38,835 nt of DNA from Micromonospora sicca. Lineage in GTDB: Bacteria > Actinomycetota > Actinomycetes > Mycobacteriales > Micromonosporaceae. The notes under the pieces are model-generated. The model did no database searches, was not told the origin of the DNA, and saw nothing but the letters and a program-made list of their open reading frames with translations. The position numbers and the translations under genes were made by a program. The stretch spans positions 1 through 38,835 of the forward strand of contig NZ_QGKS01000534.1 in assembly GCF_003172935.1 (NCBI RefSeq), read 5' to 3'. Below are positions 34,447-38,835 of the stretch, one piece after another; the first letter of the stretch is position 1, and every line of letters begins with the position of its first letter.

Positions 34447-34592
34447 CTCCTGGACTTCAGCGGAGATCATGTTTCCAGCCCGGACCTGATCAGGACAAGC
34501 GGACAACCCAGCAAAGTGGAGACAGTGAGAACTTGACTACAGTGAGACAGTGGATACAGTGAGACAGCGATCGGGCGCTCCTGGACTTCAGC
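34447..34592. repeat. 15-bp direct repeat pair CTCCTGGACTTCAGC
   Basis: Exact copies at 34447-34461 and 34578-34592, start to start 131 bp. They bracket the divergent control region between the GntR gene and the 68-residue ORF. Confidence 0.65.
34522..34572 (+). repeat. Three 17-bp-period direct repeats (ACAGTGAGA...)
   Basis: ACAGTGAGA begins at 34522, 34539 and 34556, exactly 17 bp apart; copies 2 and 3 share ACAGTGAGACAG. Such equal spacing resembles iterons or stacked operators. TTGACT (34533-34538) and TACAGT (34555-34560), 16 nt apart, form a plausible plus-strand promoter interleaved with the repeats. Confidence 0.7.
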
Positions 34593-34616
34593 ACTCCGGG
34601 GTTACCGGTCTTTCCG

Positions 34617-34652
34617 CCCTGGGGGAGCACGCACAGACTCTGCCCCCCAGGG
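34617..34652 (+). other. Hairpin in the leader of the 68-residue ORF
   Basis: CCCTGGGGGAGCA (34617-34629) pairs with TGCCCCCCAGGG (34641-34652), one bulge. It lies between the predicted promoter and the ATG at 34689. It could be an attenuator or a terminator; no T run follows. Confidence 0.5.
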
Positions 34653-34688
34653 TGGGCTACTCGTGACCTCGCGGAAGGGTGCAGACCC

Positions 34689-34895
34689 ATGCCGATGGAT
34701 GACGGCGACATCACGTCGGCAGACGAACTGTTCGCCATGATGAGGATCATCGACACTCACTGGACTCGGGCGCATGACCAGCCCTGGCGAGTAGGAGGCT
34801 GCCTAGAGTGCCGAGATCGGGACAATTGTCCCCAGCTTGATTGGGCGCTAGGTGTCATGGCAGATATCGCTTCGGTCATGTTCCAGAAGTCTTGA
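34689..34895 (+). CDS. 68-residue Cys-containing small protein of the island
   Basis: 68 residues from ATG 34689, with GGAAGGG about 9 nt upstream. Three cysteines (C38, C41, C47) occur in GGCLECRDRDNCPQLDWALG, a spacing that might bind a metal ion. Acidic N-terminus, no signal peptide. I do not recognise a named family; short proteins of this style occur beside GntR regulators in actinomycete mobile elements, which is an impression rather than a search result. It has its own plausible promoter (TTGACT-N16-TACAGT). Confidence 0.6.
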   Translation: MPMDDGDITSADELFAMMRIIDTHWTRAHDQPWRVGGCLECRDRDNCPQLDWALGVMADIASVMFQKS

Positions 34896-34970
34896 CCTGC
34901 GGCGTCTGCCATGCCGCGCCCTGTGTGCCTATCTCGCGGTCTTCTAAGCAGCGGGTGCCCGACACCCGCC

Positions 34971-34993
34971 AGCCCTGATCGGGCTCAGGCCTT
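34971..34993. repeat. Right copy of the 23-nt direct repeat bounding the island
   Basis: AGCCCTGATCGGG then CTCAGGCCTT, 21 of 23 identical to 33666-33688. It covers the stop codon of the heme-degrading monooxygenase gene. Between the two copies lie 1.28 kb of lower-GC sequence. Confidence 0.6.
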
Positions 34994-35296
34994 GCCAGGG
35001 ACCTGCTGGACCACCTCGAACTCCAGCAGGTTCGCGCCGCTGGCCACCGGCCGGCGCTGCTCGCCGCCCGCGTGCGCGGCCCGAGACGGCCCGGCCGCCC
35101 ACGCCTGGTACGCCTCCTCGGACTCCCAGCGCGTGTAAACGAAGTAGCGGCTCTCCCCGGCGACCGGGCGGAGCAGCTCGAAGCCGAGGAAGCCGGGGGA
35201 GTTCTCCACCGCGCCGGCCCGGGCCGCGAACCGCTTCTCCAGCTCCTCGCCGGCGCCGGGCGGGACGTCGATCGCGTTGATCTTCACGACTGCCAT
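34985..35296 (-). CDS. mhuD: MhuD-like heme-degrading monooxygenase (ABM fold)
   Basis: 103 residues from ATG 35296. The protein is nearly superimposable on mycobacterial MhuD as I recall it: MAVVKINAIDVPPGAG, ENSPGFLGFELLRPV, and LLEFEVV near the end. Key heme-site residues are in the same numbers: N7, R26, W66 and H75 (heme ligand). MhuD opens heme and releases iron. The dimeric antibiotic-biosynthesis-monooxygenase fold is expected. No iron box is seen just upstream. With the des genes in the same window it adds a second iron source. Other ABM enzymes exist, but N7/W66/H75 together favour heme. Confidence 0.88.
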   Translation of the reverse strand: MAVVKINAIDVPPGAGEELEKRFAARAGAVENSPGFLGFELLRPVAGESRYFVYTRWESEEAYQAWAAGPSRAAHAGGEQRRPVASGANLLEFEVVQQVPGKA

Positions 35297-35354
35297 GGCT
35301 CCACCATAACGACCGGGCCGGCTGTCGATCCGGGCGGCGACGTCGTCGGGCGGA

Positions 35355-36152
35355 TCAGAACGCCTCGACGGCCGGCACCAGGTCGGCGTCGACCACGATC
35401 GGGGCGTGGTCGGACGGGCCCTTGCCCTTGCGCGCCTCCCGGTCCACGTACGCGGAGCGGACCGCCCGGGCGAACGGCGCGGAGGCGTACACCAGGTCGA
35501 TCCGCATGCCCTTGTTCTGGTGGAACATCCCGGCCCGGTAGTCCCAGTAGGTGAAGGGGTGCGGGCCCTTCATCGGGGTGGGCACCACGTCGGTGAGCCC
35601 GAGGTCGCGCAGCGCGGCCAGAGCCGCCCGCTCGGCCGGGGTGACGTGGGTGGAGGCGACGAAGAGCGCCGGGTCCCAGACGTCGGCGTCGGTCGGCGCC
35701 ACGTTGAAGTCGCCGCAGACCGCGAGGGGCAGCCCGGTGGTCAGCTCCGGTTCGAGCGCGTCACGCAGCGCGGCGAACCAGGCCAGCTTGTACGCGTAGT
35801 GCGGGTCCTCGGGGGTGCGGCCGTTCGGCACGTACACCGACCAGACCCGCAGCCCGTCGCAGGTCGCTGAGATGGCCCGGGCCTCGGGCTCGGGGAAGCC
35901 GGGTTCGCCGGGGAACCCGACGGCCACGTCGGCCAGCCCGACCCGGGAGAGGATGGCCACCCCGTTCCATCGGCCGTCGCTGTGGCTGGCCGCCTCGTAG
36001 CCCAGCTCGCCCACCTCGGCGACCGGGAACGCCCCGTCGGGGCACTTGGTCTCCTGCAGGCAGACGACGTCGGGCTTCGTGGTGGCCAGCCAGTCGAGCA
36101 GCCGGGGCAGGCGGGCCTTCACCGAGTTGACGTTCCAGGTCGCCAGGCGCAT
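35355..36152 (-). CDS. xthA: Exodeoxyribonuclease III
   Basis: 265 residues from ATG 36152. The exonuclease III/AP endonuclease fold is shown by MRLATWNVNSVKARL at the N-terminus, the metal Glu E34 in CLQETKCPD, GDFNVAPTDADVWDP, FTYWDYRAGMFHQNKGMRID and the final SDHAPIVVD with the catalytic His. It removes nucleotides at abasic sites and 3' blocks. GGAGG is only one base from the ATG, but homology fixes the start. Separated by 58 bp from the MhuD-like gene on the same strand. Confidence 0.95.
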   Translation of the reverse strand: MRLATWNVNSVKARLPRLLDWLATTKPDVVCLQETKCPDGAFPVAEVGELGYEAASHSDGRWNGVAILSRVGLADVAVGFPGEPGFPEPEARAISATCDGLRVWSVYVPNGRTPEDPHYAYKLAWFAALRDALEPELTTGLPLAVCGDFNVAPTDADVWDPALFVASTHVTPAERAALAALRDLGLTDVVPTPMKGPHPFTYWDYRAGMFHQNKGMRIDLVYASAPFARAVRSAYVDREARKGKGPSDHAPIVVDADLVPAVEAF

Positions 36153-36196
36153 GCCTCCAGCCTGCCGTATCGCCGGCCGACCCGCCGGGTCACCTC

Positions 36197-36271
36197 CCCG
36201 GGGTGTCGTGCCGAGCCGTGGGCGGGGTCCCGCCGGAACGACACCCAGGGGTCAGGTGCCCGGGGTGTCGT
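36197..36271. repeat. REP-like palindromic repeat cluster (GGGTGTCGT units)
   Basis: CCCGGGGTGTCGT occurs at 36197-36209 and again at 36259-36271, and its inverted core ACGACACCC at 36238-36246. The first and second units enclose an inner GGCGGG/CCCGCC hairpin. The third unit forms the last codons of the PAC2-family gene. Confidence 0.65.
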
Positions 36272-37172
36272 TCGGGCGGGTCTGCTCGGCCAGGAAGCGT
36301 TCCAGCTCGGCGCCGAGCTCGTCGGCGGTGGGCAGCGGGCCGGTCTCGGCGGCCAGCAGGTTCTTCTCGCCGCGGCCCCGGGCGAACGCGTCGTACTGCT
36401 CCTCCAGGGCCTGGACCAGGGTGGCCGCCTCCTCGGTCTGGGCGACCTGGCGGTCGATCTCCACCCGGACCACCTCGGCGGCCGCGCGCAGCCCGTCCCG
36501 GGGCAGCAGCAGGCCGGTGCTGCGGGACACCGAGGCGAGCAGCGCCTCGGCGGCGGCCGGGTACTCGGTCTGGGCGACGTAGTGCGGCACGTGCGCGGCG
36601 AAGCCGAGCGCGTCGCGGCCCTGCTCGCCGAGGCGGTACTCCAGCAGGTGGCCGACGCTGCCCGGCACCTGCACCCGTTGCAGCCACGGTTCGTAGCCGG
36701 CGATCAGCTCCCGGCGGGTGGCATGCGCGGTGACCCCGGTGGGACGGGTGTGCGGCACCGCCATCGGGATGGAGTTGAGCCCGACGGTGAGCCGGACGTC
36801 CAGCCGGGCGGAGAGCCCGGCGACCGCGGCCACGAAGCGCTCCCACTGGAGGTCCGGCTCGGGGCCGGTGAGCAGCAGGAAGGGCGTCTCGTCGTCGTCG
36901 TGGAGCAGGTGCAGCTCCAGCGCCGGGGCCTCGTAGTCGGCCCAGCGGTCCTCGACGAAGGTCATCACCGGGCGGCGGGAGCGGTAGTCGAAGAGCTGGT
37001 CGACGTCGAACCGGGCGATGGGCCGCGCCTGGAGGGAGGTGAGCAGCTGCTCACGGGCCAGCCGGGTGGCGCTGCCGGCGTCGACGAAGCCGGTGAGCGC
37101 CTGGATCAGCACCGGTTGACCGAGTTCGGGCAGCTCGTCGGTGAGTTCGTAGAGCTCGTGTGGGTCGAGCAC
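36252..37172 (-). CDS. PAC2-family protein (proteasome assembly chaperone-like)
   Basis: 306 residues from GTG 37172, with GGGAGG 9 nt upstream; longer frames to 37238 lack this. PAC2 signatures are VLIQALTGFVDAGSATRLA near the start, FDVDQLFDYRSRRPVMTF, PFLLLTGPEPDLQWERFVAA, and GYEPWLQRVQVPGSVGHLLE. Actinobacteria with proteasomes carry such proteins, but their exact task is not settled. The end, RPNDTPGT, is encoded by a repeat unit; the last 19 nt equal those of sdhB. Confidence 0.88.
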   Translation of the reverse strand: MLDPHELYELTDELPELGQPVLIQALTGFVDAGSATRLAREQLLTSLQARPIARFDVDQLFDYRSRRPVMTFVEDRWADYEAPALELHLLHDDDETPFLLLTGPEPDLQWERFVAAVAGLSARLDVRLTVGLNSIPMAVPHTRPTGVTAHATRRELIAGYEPWLQRVQVPGSVGHLLEYRLGEQGRDALGFAAHVPHYVAQTEYPAAAEALLASVSRSTGLLLPRDGLRAAAEVVRVEIDRQVAQTEEAATLVQALEEQYDAFARGRGEKNLLAAETGPLPTADELGAELERFLAEQTRPNDTPGT

Positions 37173-37606
37173 CGGTCGGGACCTCCCTGGATACGCGCGT
37201 ACGGGTGGCCGTGCGCGCACGGCACCCGGTTCGGGCAACGTACCCGCAATCCTGATCCATTCCGGCGGGACCCGGCTCGGCGGCCAACTGGATGATCACA
37301 ATCCGGCGCACCGATTGATCAAATTGGGGCGAATACGCCGATCTTGCACCGCCCGCCGCCGTACGGGTGAATGGTGGATCGGCCGAAAGGACTAGTTGGC
37401 CGTTCATGGCCCTATCGCCCGCCGGGCGCGTGCTACCTCCCCTGGGCGGCGCGACTCGTGACCGGGCGGAGGTTTGACCGGCCCGCGAGGATCCTCCCGT
37501 CCGGGCCCAGGGTGGCCCGGCCGGTCCGGTTCGGGAGGGCGCAACTGTGGCAAGGGCCACTCGATGACGCTGGGTGACCCGCGGTCGACCTGCCTAGCCT
37601 CGTCGA
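37173..37606. other. 434-bp non-coding region between divergent genes
   Basis: Between the PAC2-family gene and the exported lysozyme-like gene. It contains a perfect 16-bp palindrome GCCGTGCGCGCACGGC (37208-37223), extended by GGGT/ACCC with one bulged base, 36 bp from the PAC2 start, and an A/T-richer stretch around 37300-37345 likely to hold promoter elements. I see no gene in it. Confidence 0.55.
37595..37600 (+). promoter_or_regulatory. -10 element of a leaderless transcript
   Basis: TAGCCT ends 6 nt before ATG 37607 and there is no ribosome binding site, the same layout as at dgt, sdhC, lysR and the YciI gene. Confidence 0.5.
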
Positions 37607-38494
37607 ATGCGTGACGACGGCACCCTCGACGACCAGTGCGGCCTCGGCGGTTCGGCTGACCGTTCGGACGATAGCTCCTCCACCGTTCGGTCAACCAGCC
37701 CCTGCGAGCCCTCCACTTCTCGGCTCCCCGGCCTCGGCTTCCTCCGTACCCGCCTCCGCGGGTTCGCTAACCCCCTCGCCCCCCGGCCAGGCCGGACCCG
37801 GCTGGCGGTGGCCACCGGCGCGGTCTGCTGCCTCGGTCTCGTCGGCGTCACCCAGGTCGGCGCCGGCGCGGTCGGTGGCACGAAGGCCCCCGCCCAGCCG
37901 GCGGAGGTCGCCGAGCGGGCGACCCCGGACGCGGCGTCCCGGGGCAGCGACCGGCAGACCCCGGCGCCGGTCGCGCAGACCGCCGACCCGGACGTCTCTC
38001 CGTCGGCGACGAAGAAGCCAGTGGCCAAGCCGAAGCCGAAGCCGAAGCCCAAGCGGATCGCCCCGGTGGCCGGCCTCGACGAGGACCAGATGGACAACGC
38101 CAAGGCGATCGTGCGCGCCGGCCGGGACATGGGCGTGCCCCGCCGCGGCCTGGTCATCGCGGTGGCCACCGCGATGCAGGAGAGCAACCTCTACAACTAC
38201 GCCAGCGCGGTGCTGCCCGAGTCGCAGAACTACCCGCACCAGGCGATCGGCTGGGACCACGACTCGGTCGGGCTGTTCCAGCAGCGCCCCAGCAGCGGCT
38301 GGGGGGCGGTGGAGGACCTGATGCAGCCGGAGTACGCCACGAAGCAGTTCCTCGCCGCGCTGGAGCAGATCCCCGGCTGGCAGGACATGGCGCTCACCGA
38401 TGCCGCCCAGGCCGTGCAGGTGTCCGCCTTCCCGTGGGCCTACGCCCAGCACGAGTGGCGGGCCGAGCGGGTCGTCGACGCGATCCTCGGCTGA
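37607..38494 (+). CDS. Membrane-anchored lysozyme/transglycosylase-like exported protein
   Basis: 295 residues from ATG 37607. A polar N-terminus of about 60 residues precedes one hydrophobic segment (RLAVATGAVCCLGLVGVTQV, 65-84), so the domain is likely outside and tethered. A Pro/Ala/Thr linker ends in a KPKPKPKPKR run (141-150), a typical wall-spanning spacer. The catalytic-type domain has AVATAMQESNLYNYAS with E192, DHDSVGLFQQRPSSGWGAVED and AVQVSAFPWAYAQHEW. It is a paralogue of the 196-residue protein at 7952-8542, which lacks the linker. The long N-terminal tail before the helix is uncommon, so a later internal start is possible. Confidence 0.83.
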   Translation: MRDDGTLDDQCGLGGSADRSDDSSSTVRSTSPCEPSTSRLPGLGFLRTRLRGFANPLAPRPGRTRLAVATGAVCCLGLVGVTQVGAGAVGGTKAPAQPAEVAERATPDAASRGSDRQTPAPVAQTADPDVSPSATKKPVAKPKPKPKPKRIAPVAGLDEDQMDNAKAIVRAGRDMGVPRRGLVIAVATAMQESNLYNYASAVLPESQNYPHQAIGWDHDSVGLFQQRPSSGWGAVEDLMQPEYATKQFLAALEQIPGWQDMALTDAAQAVQVSAFPWAYAQHEWRAERVVDAILG

Positions 38495-38605
38495 CCGGGG
38501 CGGGTGCCGCGGCGCACTGTGGACGCGTGCCGGACGGCGGTTCCGGGTACCAGGGTTTGCCGCACCCGGGTACACATGACGGGGGACCGCCGACAGGAGG
38601 ACGAC

Positions 38606-38752
38606 ATGTCACTGGTGCAACGGATCAGCATGTTCCTGCGTTCACCGCGCGGCCAGCAGCTCGTCCAGCGGGGACGGCGTGAGTTGGCCAAGCCGGAGAA
38701 CCAGCGCAAGCTCAAGCAGCTGGCCTCGCGGCTGTCCAGCCGCCGACGCTGA
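38606..38752 (+). CDS. 48-residue basic small protein
   Basis: ATG 38606 follows AGGAGG (38595-38600) by five bases, a perfect ribosome binding site. The product is 48 residues, MSLVQRISMFLRSPRGQQL followed by a Lys/Arg-rich amphipathic stretch (RRELAKPENQRKLKQLASRL). Longer frames from 38504 lack a start signal. No family name known to me; it may bind nucleic acid or membrane, judging only by charge. Confidence 0.7.
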   Translation: MSLVQRISMFLRSPRGQQLVQRGRRELAKPENQRKLKQLASRLSSRRR

Positions 38753-38789
38753 CCCCGTACCGCCGCGAACCGACCCCCCGGGAGCCCTG

Positions 38790-38835
38790 GTGACCGACTC
38801 CGCACCCGTCGACGGCGAGCCCACCGTCCCCACCT
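38790..38835 (+). CDS. Start of an unidentified gene (runs off the window)
   Basis: GTG 38790 with GGGAG about 5-9 nt upstream opens a frame VTDSAPVDGEPTVPT that continues past the right edge. Only 15 codons are visible, too few to name a product. Confidence 0.45.
   Translation, partial: MTDSAPVDGEPTVPT

Noticed and set aside
34522..34572. CRISPR array
   Set aside because: Only three short repeats with a 17-bp period and no spacers of the usual 30-40 nt; no cas genes.
33666..34993. Insertion sequence with transposase
   Set aside because: No transposase or integrase frame is present in the island.

Overview
The base composition (very GC rich), gene content and promoter style point to an actinomycete. 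The closest feel is Micromonospora or another Micromonosporaceae member, but that genus call is an inference from protein similarity recalled by eye, not a database result. There are no tRNA or rRNA genes, no CRISPR array and no recognisable transposase or integrase in the window.

Layout. 1-2.3 kb: tex (minus, C-terminus off the window edge), divergent from a dGTPase-like HD hydrolase (2.4-3.9 kb). 3.95-7.28 kb: a three-gene minus-strand operon (zinc alcohol dehydrogenase, short-chain dehydrogenase, metallo-beta-lactamase-fold hydrolase). 7.29-9.05 kb: an unusual stretch with one small secreted lysozyme-like gene embedded in about 1.2 kb of non-coding DNA full of hairpins and short repeats. 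9.05-12.44 kb: succinate dehydrogenase operon sdhC-sdhA-sdhB (minus) with a divergent LysR regulator. 13.46-17.47 kb: HrpA-type helicase. 17.6-18.5 kb: a deaminase that closely resembles blasticidin-S deaminase, and a YciI-like protein. 18.66-28.04 kb: an iron-siderophore block made of a four-gene ABC importer (two permeases, ATPase, lipoprotein) followed by desA-desB-desC-desD for desferrioxamine-type siderophore synthesis; each half is preceded by an IdeR/DmdR-like iron box. 28.1-32.3 kb: an unrecognised protein behind a clear operator-like palindrome, a DEFH-box RNA helicase, and trmB. 32.4-33.7 kb: a secreted, membrane-anchored protein and a class F-like sortase. 33.67-34.99 kb: a small lower-GC island (membrane protein, mini GntR regulator, 68-residue Cys-containing protein, 17-bp-period repeats) bounded by a 21/23-nt direct repeat. 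35.0-38.8 kb: MhuD-like heme-degrading monooxygenase, exonuclease III, PAC2-family protein, a second lysozyme-like exported protein, a 48-residue basic protein, and the first codons of another gene.

How they work together. Iron is the main theme: des genes make the hydroxamate siderophore, the ABC system would take the ferri-siderophore back, and the MhuD-like enzyme could release iron from heme elsewhere in the window. Several genes (dgt, sdhC, lysR, the YciI gene, the 37.6-kb lysozyme-like gene) have a TANNNT -10 element ending 6-7 nt before the start codon, so they look leaderless. The two parts that known gene families explain least are the paired stem-loops with an identical 28-nt loop at 7.4 and 8.7 kb, and the 1.3-kb island at 33.7-35.0 kb.
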